64,000 nucleotides of DNA from Arthrobacter sp. PvP023 (GTDB taxonomy: Bacteria; Actinomycetota; Actinomycetes; Actinomycetales; Micrococcaceae), in contig NZ_JAFIBI010000001.1 of assembly GCF_017832975.1 (NCBI RefSeq), positions 1,922,001 to 1,986,000 of the forward strand. Reading direction: 5' to 3'. The notes below the pieces were generated by a model. The model saw only the letters and a program-made list of their open reading frames with translations, was not told the DNA's origin and did no database searches. Each line of letters starts with the position of its first letter. Position 1 is the stretch's first letter. A program made the position numbers and the translations under genes. This document shows positions 16,800 to 25,407 of the stretch, one piece after another.

Positions 16800-18842
16800 C
16801 TAGAAGCTGCCGGAGTCTCCGCCACCGAAATCGCCGCCGCCGAAGTCCCCGCCTCCGCCGCCGAAATCGCCGCCACCCCAGCCGCCGCCGTCGCTGTGGC
16901 CGCCGCCCCAGCCGCCGCCGCTGCCTCCGTTGAGGATGGAGTTGATGAGGATGCCGCCCAGGATGGCGCCGCCGAGGCCGCCGCCACCGCCGCCGCCGAA
17001 CATGCCGCCGCGGCCGTAGCCCTGGTTTGCGTAGCCGAAGCTGTCCACATCCCCCTGGGCGAGCTGCGCAGCCTGGGCTGCCAGTGCGTGGGCCTGCTGG
17101 GCATAGGTCAGGGCGGTGACGGGATCATTGCGGGATATGGACAGGGCATAGTCCAGATTCCGCTGGGCCTCGGCAAGGCGCGTCCGTGCCTCGGTTCCTA
17201 CACCGCCGCGGCGTGCGGTGATGTAGTCCGAGGTGGCACTGATCTGGGCCTGGGCCGACATGATGGTCTGCTGCAGCGAGGCCTGCGCACGGCGGGCCTG
17301 CTCCTGCTGGTCGCGGATGCCGGTCAGGGACTGATCCAGTGACTGATGGGCCGCTTCCACCCGTTCCAGCGTGGCAATCGGATCGATCTTTCCACCCTGG
17401 ATCTCCGCCTTGACCTGTGCCAGGGCAGCTTCCACTCCGGCTACCGGACCGGCAAGTTCCGGGTGGGCTCCCGACTGGATCATCGCCCTGGCCTGGGCGA
17501 GGTCCTGGGACGTGTCAACCACGGCGGCCTCAAGCCTGTTGCGTGCCTCGTCCAGGCTTCCCGAGACCTTGGTGATGGCTTCGAGCAGTACTTTTGTCTG
17601 GTGCAGGCTTTCTTCGGCGGCGCGGACGGCCACAGCGGCCAGGCTGCCCTCGCCGGCGGCCAGCTTGTCCCGGGCTGTTGAACTGGCATTTTGCACGAAG
17701 GCGAGCCGCTCCTTGGCCTGGCCGATGTTGTCCGAGACCTGGACAAGGGCGCTGTCTGCATACTTGGCCCGCAGTTCAGTCAGCGTTTGCTCCGCACTGG
17801 CGATCCGGGCGTCAGCATCCGCGGCACCGGCGTTCACTGCGGCAAGGGCCTGCGGCGCGTTCTTCTCCAACTCACGCAGGGAGTCGAAGTCGGCCTTTTG
17901 TTCCTGGAGGGAGGCCAGTGCCGCCTCCGAACGGCGGATGATTTCGCCGAGCCAGCTGCGCTGCTGCTCTTCGGTGTCCGGAATGTGGTCGTCAAGCTGC
18001 TGCTGCAGCTTGAACGACTCGGACATGTGGCCCTTGGCTTCCTGCAGCGCCTTGGTGAAGTTCCCGACGGCGGCGTCTCCGTACTGCGCCTGGGCGAAGC
18101 CGAGTTCCTGCTCGCTCGAGTTGATGGCGTTGTCGGCCTCAATCAGCAGCGAACCGCTCTTCCGGCGCAGTTCGTCCACGCTGAGTGAAGCCAAGGGGTC
18201 CAGTTCCGCACCCTGCGGGCCATAGCTGGCGCTCGACGCTGCAGCCTTCTTTCGGCGGTTCCGGAAGTAGAGGTAAGCACCGGCGCCACCAGCCACAACG
18301 ACGCCGGTGCCGACCAGTACTGCCGCTCCGGCACCATCACCGGACGAGACGGTTCCGCTGCCGCCACCGGCGGCGTCGCCGACTGCCGAGGCGGTGTCTA
18401 TGGCGGCCTGGGCGTAGTCCTTCTTGCCACCGGCAAGGTTGGCCACGATGGCGTTCTGGGTGATGTTGCTCGTTTTGGAGGCTATGGAACTCGTTGAATT
18501 CGGGGCGAAGTAGTACTTACCCTCGTCCGACATAGCCAGTATTACGTCGGCCTTACCCATGCCCTTGTTCTTAGCCACTTCTTGGGCCCATGCCTTGGGA
18601 TCCGTGGGGCTTTCGAACTTTTTCACGGTGACCACGTACAGGTTGTACTTGTGGTCCTTAAGGAGCTTCTGGATTGCTTCCTGGACTTCGGCCTTGCGGC
18701 TTCCGAGCACATTGGCGTTGTCCACGATGTTTTGGCCGGACGGGATGGTCACCGGTGGCTCGGCCCAGGCTGAGGTGGCGGGGACCGCCAGCAACCCGGC
18801 AAGGCCGATCACGGCGAGGAGACGTTTGAACTTAGACCGCAT
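16800..18842 (-). CDS. TPM-domain (YgcG-type) membrane protein with coiled coil and Gly-rich tail
   Basis: 680 residues from the ATG at 18842, which has GAAGGGT upstream; the open frame extends to 19076 but without typical coding sequence. The order is a signal peptide (1-27, ending SAWA-EP), a TPM domain (about 35-155; DNANVLG and DVILAMSDEGKYYF), a linker, one TM (about 173-194) with an RNRRKK stop-transfer, a long cytosolic coiled-coil/helical region (about 210-600), and a C-terminal tail of Gly, Trp, Asp and Phe repeats. TPM proteins are linked to membrane or photosystem quality control. Location immediately upstream of pspA suggests a shared envelope-stress role. The tail's repeats also give the DNA a low-complexity appearance at 16800-17000. 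Confidence 0.85.
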   Translation of the reverse strand: MRSKFKRLLAVIGLAGLLAVPATSAWAEPPVTIPSGQNIVDNANVLGSRKAEVQEAIQKLLKDHKYNLYVVTVKKFESPTDPKAWAQEVAKNKGMGKADVILAMSDEGKYYFAPNSTSSIASKTSNITQNAIVANLAGGKKDYAQAAIDTASAVGDAAGGGSGTVSSGDGAGAAVLVGTGVVVAGGAGAYLYFRNRRKKAAASSASYGPQGAELDPLASLSVDELRRKSGSLLIEADNAINSSEQELGFAQAQYGDAAVGNFTKALQEAKGHMSESFKLQQQLDDHIPDTEEQQRSWLGEIIRRSEAALASLQEQKADFDSLRELEKNAPQALAAVNAGAADADARIASAEQTLTELRAKYADSALVQVSDNIGQAKERLAFVQNASSTARDKLAAGEGSLAAVAVRAAEESLHQTKVLLEAITKVSGSLDEARNRLEAAVVDTSQDLAQARAMIQSGAHPELAGPVAGVEAALAQVKAEIQGGKIDPIATLERVEAAHQSLDQSLTGIRDQQEQARRAQASLQQTIMSAQAQISATSDYITARRGGVGTEARTRLAEAQRNLDYALSISRNDPVTALTYAQQAHALAAQAAQLAQGDVDSFGYANQGYGRGGMFGGGGGGGLGGAILGGILINSILNGGSGGGWGGGHSDGGGWGGGDFGGGGGDFGGGDFGGGDSGSF

Positions 18843-19140
18843 GTGCAACCCTTCAGCACTTCTGCGACTGATTCGGGCCGAGCCAGTCGTCACAGAATGC
18901 AGCAGCGCCCCCACGCATGTGTAAAGCCGCAGGTCGCTGTGGCAATTCCATTTGATTCTATGGTGCACCAAATTGCCCGTCCACAACGGGGAATATGCCA
19001 CCAGCGAAAAGCGCTGCACGCATGGTTCGCACCGCGAAAAATGGATTCCGACGGCGTTCAGGAACCTCCCAGCCAACGTCCGCTTTAGCTTCAGTCTGAG
19101 GGTCCATAGTTAAAGGCAGACAAGGACGAAAGGAAGTCTA
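18843..19140. other. 298-base divergent intergenic region
   Basis: It separates the TPM-protein gene (minus) from the htrA-like gene (plus) and must hold both promoters. I see AAAGGAAG as the htrA ribosome site and GAAGGGT for the TPM gene, but no convincing -35/-10 pair or conserved structure. Short ORFs here lack coding character. Confidence 0.5.
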
Positions 19141-20778
19141 ATGACTGAGAACCCAGCACAGGGTGGATCGCCTGAGAACAGGGGTCCGGAAAAGCCCCGG
19201 GATGGCTGGCCGGCGCAGCCTCCTCATGCGGACACCCAGCCGCTGGATGCGGCGCACCGGGCGCAGCCGCAGTCAGCGGAGAAGCCGGCCGGAGACTCAG
19301 ACCATGACAACCCGACCGTCCGGCTGGATCAGGCGCGGTCCGACAATGGACAGCTGCACCCCGGCGCGGACGGTGCTCCGCAGCCCGTCTATCCGCAGCA
19401 CCAGCCGTTCTACGGTCAGCAGGCCGGTGCCTCCACCCAGCATGGCGCCCACACAGGAAGCGGCACGTACTCAGGTGCCGGAGCCCCCCAGGCCAGTGGC
19501 CCCTACCAGGCCAACCAGCACCACCAGGGCAGCATTTATGCCTCGGACCCCGCGAGTGCCCCGAAGCGGAAAGCTGCCTTCGGGGTGGGAACCCTGGTGG
19601 CCAGCATCCTTGCCGCCGGCCTCGTGGGCGGCGGCGTGGTGGCGGCCAGTGACGCCTTCCTGAACAACGGTTCCACGTCTGCCGTCAGCGGTACCGGCAG
19701 CCAGCCCGGCACCGTGATCGTGAACAACAAGGACGACGTCAACGTCATCACTGCTGCCTCCCTGAAAGCGTCGCCGAGCGTTGTGACCATCAAGGCGACG
19801 AGCGGAAGCGACGGCGGCACCGGCTCGGGCATTATCCTCGACGACGAGGGCCATATCCTGACGAACACCCACGTGGTGACCTTGGACGGCAAAACGGCCA
19901 ACGCCACCATCGAAGTCCGCACGAGTAATGGCAGGGTCCTCACCGCGAAGATCGTGGGCACGGATCCCCTGAGCGACCTGGCTGTCATCAAGGTGGACAA
20001 CGCGTCCGGGCTGACTCCGGCAACCCTTGGTGACTCCGGCAAGCTGAATGTGGGGGACACCGCCATCGCCATCGGCTCACCCCTGGGCCTGACGGGCACC
20101 GTCACCGACGGCATCGTCTCCACCCTGAACCGGACCATCAGCGTGGCTTCTTCTGCCGCGCCGAAGGACGGAGCGGACGATTCGCAAAGCAATGGCGAGG
20201 GCGGCTTCCAGTTTGCGCCGCCGGACGGCGGCCAGAGCCAGAACGCCTCGAACCAGGGCTCCATCTCGATCAACGTTATCCAGACCGATGCCGCCATCAA
20301 CCCCGGCAACTCCGGCGGCGCCCTCGTCAACAGCAAGGGTGAAGTCATCGGCGTGAACGTGGCCATCGCCTCGGCGGGTGGTGACTCAAGCTCCAGCACG
20401 AGCGGCAACATCGGCGTGGGCTTCAGCGTTCCCATCAACCACGCCAAACGCGTGGCCCAGGAGATCATCGATAACGGCAAGGCGACGCACGGCCAGTTCG
20501 GAGTCAGTGTCAAGGCGAAGTCATCGACGTCGTCAAGCTCTTCCTTCTCGGTGGGCGCCGAAGTGGCCACGGTGGAGTCCGGTTCCGCTGCTGCCAAGGC
20601 CGGGCTTAAGGTGGGCGACGTCGTCACGAAGTTCAACGACCTCACCATCAGCGATCCCAACCAGCTGACAGCAGCGGTCAGGGAACAGCCTGCGGGCGCG
20701 TCTGTGAAGGTCACTATCCAGCGCGGGGGCCAGGAACAGCAGGTTGACGTGACGCTTGGCGCGGCAGCGGAGCAGTAA
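19141..20778 (+). CDS. Membrane-anchored HtrA/DegP-type serine protease with PDZ domain
   Basis: 545 residues. A Pro/Gln/Gly-rich cytosolic N-terminus (1-142) precedes one TM (about 147-170). The S1C trypsin-like domain has catalytic His244 (TNTHVV), Asp279 (SDLAVIKV) and Ser391 (NPGNSGGAL), and the C-terminal PDZ domain (about 455-540) includes AAAKAGLKVGDVV. The catalytic part lies outside the membrane. A Ser/Gly-rich insertion (about 335-372) interrupts the protease domain. Actinobacterial HtrA proteases of this layout process or degrade misfolded envelope proteins, consistent with the nearby pspA/TPM genes. The start is supported by AAAGGAAG. Confidence 0.92.
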   Translation: MTENPAQGGSPENRGPEKPRDGWPAQPPHADTQPLDAAHRAQPQSAEKPAGDSDHDNPTVRLDQARSDNGQLHPGADGAPQPVYPQHQPFYGQQAGASTQHGAHTGSGTYSGAGAPQASGPYQANQHHQGSIYASDPASAPKRKAAFGVGTLVASILAAGLVGGGVVAASDAFLNNGSTSAVSGTGSQPGTVIVNNKDDVNVITAASLKASPSVVTIKATSGSDGGTGSGIILDDEGHILTNTHVVTLDGKTANATIEVRTSNGRVLTAKIVGTDPLSDLAVIKVDNASGLTPATLGDSGKLNVGDTAIAIGSPLGLTGTVTDGIVSTLNRTISVASSAAPKDGADDSQSNGEGGFQFAPPDGGQSQNASNQGSISINVIQTDAAINPGNSGGALVNSKGEVIGVNVAIASAGGDSSSSTSGNIGVGFSVPINHAKRVAQEIIDNGKATHGQFGVSVKAKSSTSSSSSFSVGAEVATVESGSAAAKAGLKVGDVVTKFNDLTISDPNQLTAAVREQPAGASVKVTIQRGGQEQQVDVTLGAAAEQ

Positions 20779-20836
20779 TGTCCGCACTACGTGCCGGGCA
20801 AAGGGCAGGACACGCCCCGGGCACGCAGTAACCCGA

Positions 20837-20879
20837 CCGTGGAGGCGGGGACACCGGTACGGTGGTCCCGCCTCCACGG
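20837..20879 (+). terminator. Terminator after htrA-like gene
   Basis: CCGTGGAGGCGGG (20837-20849) pairs with CCCGCCTCCACGG (20867-20879), with further pairing possible inside the loop (CACC/GGTG). Only a short T-containing tail follows. Confidence 0.7.
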
Positions 20880-20957
20880 TGTTAACCCGCGGTCCTGAGG
20901 GCGGCCTGACACAGGCGTTAACGGGACGGCGCGGGTGCCCCGCTATATGGTTAGCTT

Positions 20958-20985
20958 GGATCTACCCGCACCCCGGGGGAGATCC
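20958..20985 (+). promoter_or_regulatory. Leader hairpin upstream of etfB
   Basis: GGATCT (20958-20963) and AGATCC (20980-20985) can enclose a GC-rich loop in the 277-base gap before etfB. A TATATG element at 20944-20949 could be a -10. Riboswitch-level conservation is not apparent. Confidence 0.25.
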
Positions 20986-21055
20986 GCGGCCATAACCTCA
21001 CCCGGCTGGCTATCCACAAGCATGGAAGGCTGCTGTACAGAAAGTGGAAGAGACA

Positions 21056-21856
21056 TTGAAGATCATCGTTCTGGTCAAACATGTACCAGACGCGCAATTG
21101 GACCGTCACCTCAGCGACGAGGACAACACCACCGACCGCGCCGATAGCATCCTGTCCGAGCTGGACGAATACGCCCTGGAAGCTGCACTGCAACTGACCG
21201 AGGCCCGCGGCGGAGCCAAAGCCGGCAACCAGGTCATCGCCCTCAGCATGGGTCCGGCGGGCGCCGTTAACGCCATCAAGAAATCACTCCAGATCGGCGC
21301 CACCGAGGGCGTACACCTCCGTGACGACGCCCTGGCCGGATCCGATGCCGCTGCAACCTCCCTGGCGCTGGCTGCAGCCGTCCGGCACCTCGGGGCCGAC
21401 AGCCCGGTGGACCTGGTCCTGACCGGCATGGCATCCACCGACGGCGAAACCTCCCTGGTGCCCGCGCAGCTTGCAGAGCGGCTTGACCTCCCGCAGGTCA
21501 CGTTTGCCTCCGAACTCGAAGTTGACGGCGGCCGCGTCATCGCCCGCCGCGACAGCGACACCCACTACGACACCGTCGAGGCAACACTGCCCGCCGTCGT
21601 GTCCGTGACCGACCAGATCAACGAGCCCCGGTTCCCCAACTTCAAGGGAATCATCGCGGCCAAGCGCAAGACGATCACCACGCTCACGCTGGCGGAGATC
21701 GGTGTGGACCCCGCACAGGTGGGCAAGGCCGGTTCCTGGACCGAAGTGAAGACGGCGGCTGCACGTCCGCCGCGCACCGCCGGCACCATCATCACCGACG
21801 AAGGCGACGCCGGCATCAAGCTGGTGGACTTCCTGGCCGCCCAGAAGCTGCTCTAA
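21056..21856 (+). CDS. etfB: Electron transfer flavoprotein beta subunit
   Basis: 266 residues beginning (M)KIIVLVKHVPD, the standard EtfB opening, from a TTG at 21056 with GGAAGAGA five bases upstream; a GTG four codons earlier is possible. With EtfA it forms the FAD/AMP-binding heterodimer that accepts electrons from acyl-CoA and related dehydrogenases and passes them to ETF-quinone oxidoreductase. The ETF-beta signature region (about 120-160, VLTGMASTDGETSLVP...LDLPQVTFASE) is intact. It is 13 bases upstream of etfA in one operon. Confidence 0.93.
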   Translation: MKIIVLVKHVPDAQLDRHLSDEDNTTDRADSILSELDEYALEAALQLTEARGGAKAGNQVIALSMGPAGAVNAIKKSLQIGATEGVHLRDDALAGSDAAATSLALAAAVRHLGADSPVDLVLTGMASTDGETSLVPAQLAERLDLPQVTFASELEVDGGRVIARRDSDTHYDTVEATLPAVVSVTDQINEPRFPNFKGIIAAKRKTITTLTLAEIGVDPAQVGKAGSWTEVKTAAARPPRTAGTIITDEGDAGIKLVDFLAAQKLL

Positions 21857-21869
21857 GAGGATCCCCGAC

Positions 21870-22823
21870 ATGGCAAAAGTACTTGTATTCATTGACAACC
21901 CCGGCCAGGCCCTCAAGAAGAGCAGCCTGGAACTGCTGACAATCGCCCGCTCGCTGGGTGAGACGGCCGTCGCCGTGAACGGCGCGCTGAACGACGACGT
22001 CGTAGCCGCCTTGGGCGCCCAAGGTGCCACGGCCGTCTTCCGCCCGTCGTCCGAGGACCTGGACGCCTACCTGATTGGTCCCAAGGCCGCCTACCTTGCC
22101 GGTGCCGTTGCGGCTTCAGGCGCCACCACTGTGCTCCTGGAGAACTCGTTCGACGGCAAGGAGATCGCAGCCCGGCTGGGCATCAAGCTCGGCGCGGGTG
22201 TCATTACGGACGTCGTGGGCGTCGAAGCGGACGGCACTGCCCACAAGTCCGTCTTGGCAGGCTCCTATACCACCACGGCCAAGGCCACCACGGCCGTTTC
22301 CGTGCTGACTGTCAAGCCGAACAGTGTCACGCCGGAACCCGCCGCTGCGGCAGCGAGCCCGGAAGTCCTCACCGTTGACGTTCCGGGCTCTGCCACGGCC
22401 GGCGCTGCCCGCATCACTGGACGCAAGGACAAGCCCGCCAGCGGCCGCCCGGACCTCACCGAAGCCCGGATCGTGGTGGCAGGCGGTCGCGGCGTGGATG
22501 GCGACTTCGGCCCGGTGGAGGAGCTTGCCGACGCCCTTGGCGCTGCCGTGGGTGCGTCCCGCGCCGCTACGGACGCCGGCTGGATCGGCCACGATGCGCA
22601 GGTGGGCCAGACGGGCAAGACCGTTTCCCCTCAGCTGTACATTTCGGCGGGCATCTCCGGCGCGATCCAGCAGAAGGCCGGCATGCAGACCGCCAAGGTC
22701 ATCGTTGCTGTCAACAAGGATGCCGAGTCGCCCGTCTTCGAAATTGCCGACTTCGGGATCATCGGGGACCTCTTCCAGGTCCTTCCGCAGGCGACTGAAG
22801 AGATCAAGAAGCGCAAGGGCTGA
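21870..22823 (+). CDS. etfA: Electron transfer flavoprotein alpha subunit
   Basis: 317 residues. The N-terminal domain (1-185) is followed by the conserved C-terminal FAD-binding domain (about 195-317) with [54 protein letters not shown] and [23 protein letters not shown]. The bound FAD is the electron carrier. The gene is followed, five bases after its stop codon, by the TTG start of a PIG-L deacetylase gene, implying co-transcription. Confidence 0.95.
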   Translation: MAKVLVFIDNPGQALKKSSLELLTIARSLGETAVAVNGALNDDVVAALGAQGATAVFRPSSEDLDAYLIGPKAAYLAGAVAASGATTVLLENSFDGKEIAARLGIKLGAGVITDVVGVEADGTAHKSVLAGSYTTTAKATTAVSVLTVKPNSVTPEPAAAAASPEVLTVDVPGSATAGAARITGRKDKPASGRPDLTEARIVVAGGRGVDGDFGPVEELADALGAAVGASRAATDAGWIGHDAQVGQTGKTVSPQLYISAGISGAIQQKAGMQTAKVIVAVNKDAESPVFEIADFGIIGDLFQVLPQATEEIKKRKG

Positions 22824-22827
22824 TGAT

Positions 22828-23604
22828 TTGAGCACCAACGCTACGGCGCAAAGCCCGTTCAATCCGGAACACCACCGGGTTGAGCGGGTCCTTTGTTTTA
22901 CCGCCCACCCGGACGACGTCGACTTTGGTGCCGCCGGAACCATCGCAGCCTGGACCGGGGCGGGGGTTGAGGTCAGCTACTGCATCATGACCGACGGCGA
23001 TGCCGGCGGCTTCGACCCCGCGCAGCGCGAGGAAATAGTGGCCATGAGGGCCGAAGAGCAGCGCCGCGCCGCCGCACTGGTCGGCGTGACGGACATCCAC
23101 TACCTGCACGAACGGGACGGCTATCTGGAGCCCACGCACGAGGTGATGAGGGGAGTGGTGAAGCTGATCCGTGAGATCCGGCCCGACGTCGTTCTTTCCA
23201 TGCATCCTGAACGCAACTGGAACCGCATCCAGAAGAGCCACCCGGATCACCTGGCCGTGGGCGAAGCCGTCACCCGGGCGGTTTATCCCGCCCTGGAAAA
23301 CCCTTTCGCCTACCCCGACCTTGCCGAAGCGGGCCTGGCGGCCTACAAGTTACCTTGGCTGTGGTTGTTTGCCGGGCCGGAGGAGCGGGAAAACCACTTC
23401 GTGGACGTCACTGCCCACGTGGACAACAAACTCGAGGCCATCCACGTTCACGCCAGCCAGCACCCGGACCTCGAAGCGATGGACCGGACGGTCCGGGGGC
23501 TCATGCTGGCTACCGGCGAACGGGCGGGAATGCCCTCCGGGCACAGCGCCGAGGCCTTCCACGTGGTCTCCGTTAACGGCCCGGGGACTATTGCGGGCTT
23601 CTAG
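22828..23604 (+). CDS. PIG-L (LmbE) family N-deacetylase
   Basis: 258 residues from a TTG at 22828, with AAGGG about eight bases upstream; the frame is open far upstream but overlaps etfA. The zinc-binding AHPDD motif is at residues 26-30, and the second His region is SHPDHLAVGEAV (about 137-148). The fold is shared with MshB/Mca of mycothiol metabolism, but those enzymes differ in length and flanking motifs, so the exact sugar-amide substrate is unknown. Tight linkage to etfBA is reminiscent of other Arthrobacter-type genomes. No signal peptide, so cytosolic. Confidence 0.83.
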   Translation: MSTNATAQSPFNPEHHRVERVLCFTAHPDDVDFGAAGTIAAWTGAGVEVSYCIMTDGDAGGFDPAQREEIVAMRAEEQRRAAALVGVTDIHYLHERDGYLEPTHEVMRGVVKLIREIRPDVVLSMHPERNWNRIQKSHPDHLAVGEAVTRAVYPALENPFAYPDLAEAGLAAYKLPWLWLFAGPEERENHFVDVTAHVDNKLEAIHVHASQHPDLEAMDRTVRGLMLATGERAGMPSGHSAEAFHVVSVNGPGTIAGF

Positions 23605-23622
23605 CGCTGCGCCCGCGCAGGA

Positions 23623-24384
23623 CTAGCTGAGCCGTGCTGCCGCGTAGGTCTTGATCCCCTCGAAAAGGTAGGGAGCCAGGCCTGCGCGGCGCTTGTCGTA
23701 GAAGGCAGTAAACAGGGGGTCCTCGACGTACATGCGGCCCAGGCCGACGTAGCCTTCGGCGTCCGGGGTCCAGCTGGCGCAAACCCACTTGTAGTGCCGG
23801 TCGACGACGGCCTGGACTTCCGGCGCTGCCGCCTTCAGGCCGGCATCGAAGCAGCGCGCCAGCTCCTCGTTGATGTCCTGTGCTTCCTGCATGAACGCCT
23901 TTTTTGCGACGTCGCTCATCGCGGCGTGACGTGTTTTGCTGTCTTCAACGGCCTGGTCGCCCCAGCGCTGCCGGGCCTCTTCCTCGTACGGGTTGTTGTC
24001 GAAATCTTTGAAGATTTCCTCGGCGGACATGGTGTCTCCTTGTCTTAGCGCGGTCATGGTGGCATCTACGGTGGCGGCCATCCGGCTGAGGCGGTCGCGT
24101 TCAGCCAGCAGCCACTCACGGTGCACTGCAAGTGCGTCCAGCTGGCTGGTTTGTCCGGCGAGGACCTCTGCGATGGCTTCGAGGCCGAGGCCAAGTTCGC
24201 GAAGCAGGAGGATCCGCTGCAGCCGGAGCAGCTGCTCCTGGGCGTAATATCGGTAGCCGTTCTGCCCGGTGTAAGCGGGATCCAGGATACCCAGCTGGTG
24301 ATAGTGCCGGAGGGTGCGGGACGAGACGTTGCTCAGCCGCGCAACCTCGGCGATGGACCAGCCGCGGGGCTCCTTCTGCTTCAT
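23623..24384 (-). CDS. MerR-family regulator with TipAS-type effector domain
   Basis: 253 residues. The N-terminal MerR winged helix (about 8-76) includes WSIAEVARLSNVSSRTLRHY and the dimerisation helix that follows (about 80-118); the C-terminal TipAS domain (about 125-250) shows EIFKDF, RWGD and CFDAG blocks. TipA proteins bind thiopeptides or other drugs through this domain and activate their own transcription. The promoter has the MerR-type long 19-bp spacer with an internal palindrome, and the ATG lies only six bases after the -10, so the mRNA should be leaderless. Convergent with the PIG-L gene, 18 bases apart. Confidence 0.92.
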   Translation of the reverse strand: MKQKEPRGWSIAEVARLSNVSSRTLRHYHQLGILDPAYTGQNGYRYYAQEQLLRLQRILLLRELGLGLEAIAEVLAGQTSQLDALAVHREWLLAERDRLSRMAATVDATMTALRQGDTMSAEEIFKDFDNNPYEEEARQRWGDQAVEDSKTRHAAMSDVAKKAFMQEAQDINEELARCFDAGLKAAAPEVQAVVDRHYKWVCASWTPDAEGYVGLGRMYVEDPLFTAFYDKRRAGLAPYLFEGIKTYAAARLS

Positions 24385-24390
24385 GCTTCC

Positions 24391-24421
24391 ATCGTAAAAG
24401 TTGACGTTGCGTCAAAGTCAA
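24391..24421 (-). promoter_or_regulatory. MerR-type 19-bp-spacer promoter and operator
   Basis: On the minus strand the -35 is TTGACT (24416-24421), the spacer is exactly 19 bases (24397-24415), and the -10 is TACGAT (24391-24396). The dyad TTGACGCAACGTCAA (24401-24415) sits within the spacer, the classic architecture for MerR activators that untwist an over-long spacer. Confidence 0.8.
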
Positions 24422-24460
24422 CACTCGTAGCGGTGAATCGGGGTAGTGCTTAAAGCCCGC

Positions 24461-24500
24461 GGCCTGCCGGTGCACGCCAGTGTGGCGGCACCGGCAGGCC
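24461..24500 (-). terminator. Terminator after rskA
   Basis: GGCCTGCCGGTGC (24461-24473) pairs with GCACCGGCAGGCC (24488-24500), a perfect 13-bp stem. Read on the minus strand it is followed within a few bases by a short T run. Confidence 0.7.
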
Positions 24501-24521
24501 GGTTTGGAAAACAGGGTCCCG

Positions 24522-25406
24522 CTAGGCTCCGAGCGGAGCCGCGGCAACCGTCGGCAGAGTGGGCGACGCCGAACCGCCGACCGGTTCAACCGTGATGCCC
24601 AGTGCCGCCGCCGAATGAATGCCCTTCACGACGGCCGGTTTGGACAGTGCCTCCGCGTCCATGAGCCCTTGCGAAACCGGAGCGGAACCGTCCTTGGGGA
24701 TCAGCCACATCTGGTACACCTTGCCGGCAGGAGGAGCCGGGACGCCATTCATCTTGACCACGACTGCGTCCTTGGAGGTCGAAATGGCCACGGTGGCCGT
24801 GCCTCCGCCACTGACATCGACAGTTGCCTCCCGGACATCCTGGGCCTGGAGCACCTGGTTGAGCGGATCGTTCTGGTTGGCCACGTATGCGCCCACTCCC
24901 ACTCCGCCCAGGGCGATGACAGCGGCCGCTGCCACGCCCACCAGCCAGTTGCGGAGCCCCGGTGCCCGGCGACGCTCTTCGCGGCGCACGCGGGCCGCAC
25001 CGAGTTCATCGGCGACGGGAGCCCGGCCCGGTTCCTGCGCATGTCCGTGGAACGGGGGAGCAGCTGTGGGCATGGTGCCGGGCTGTGCCGGAAGCTGGCT
25101 CCGGGACTGCGCGGGCAGCTGTGCCAGGATGCGGTCGAACAGCCCGGCGGGCGGTTCCTCCTCGGCAGTAAAGGTAACGGCCAGCGTTTCGCGTCCCTGC
25201 CGCACACGCTCATCGAACGCCTCCCGTTCCGGCGCCGGCGCGGCCGAGATGTAGTCCTCAATGGCAGAACGTTCGGCGGGGTCCACGGCGTCCAGGGCAT
25301 ACAATTCCGCCAGTTCCACCGCGCGGCCGGCGGCCAGGTCCGCGGCGATGTCATGGGCAAACATTCCGGAGGAACGGCTGCTGTTAGGTTGGTTCATGTC
25401 GGTCAT
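24522..25406 (-). CDS. rskA: RskA-type anti-sigma factor
   Basis: 294 residues: an N-terminal anti-sigma domain (about 15-100, ELAELYALDAVDPAERSAIEDY), a disordered Pro/Gln linker, one TM (about 153-176), and an extracytoplasmic RskA C-terminal domain (about 178-290; NQDVREATVDVSGGGTATV-like, VYQMWLIPKDGSAPVSQG). There is no HxxxCxxC zinc motif, as expected for RskA. It should hold SigK at the membrane until regulated intramembrane proteolysis. It starts one base after the sigK stop, so translation is coupled. No obvious SigK-target gene (e.g. fasciclin-domain) is adjacent. Confidence 0.9.
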   Translation of the reverse strand: MTDMNQPNSSRSSGMFAHDIAADLAAGRAVELAELYALDAVDPAERSAIEDYISAAPAPEREAFDERVRQGRETLAVTFTAEEEPPAGLFDRILAQLPAQSRSQLPAQPGTMPTAAPPFHGHAQEPGRAPVADELGAARVRREERRRAPGLRNWLVGVAAAAVIALGGVGVGAYVANQNDPLNQVLQAQDVREATVDVSGGGTATVAISTSKDAVVVKMNGVPAPPAGKVYQMWLIPKDGSAPVSQGLMDAEALSKPAVVKGIHSAAALGITVEPVGGSASPTLPTVAAAPLGA

Positions 25407-25407
25407 C

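Noticed and set aside
16800..17000. Repetitive DNA that looked like a repeat array
   Set aside because: It encodes the Gly/Trp/Asp/Phe tail of the TPM protein; units are irregular and have no spacers as a CRISPR would.
18843..19088. Possible 81-codon gene upstream of the htrA-like gene
   Set aside because: No ribosome site, composition unlike coding sequence, and it would overlap the divergent promoter region.
20958..20985. Riboswitch before etfB
   Set aside because: Only one modest stem is visible and no known ligand-binding consensus is present.
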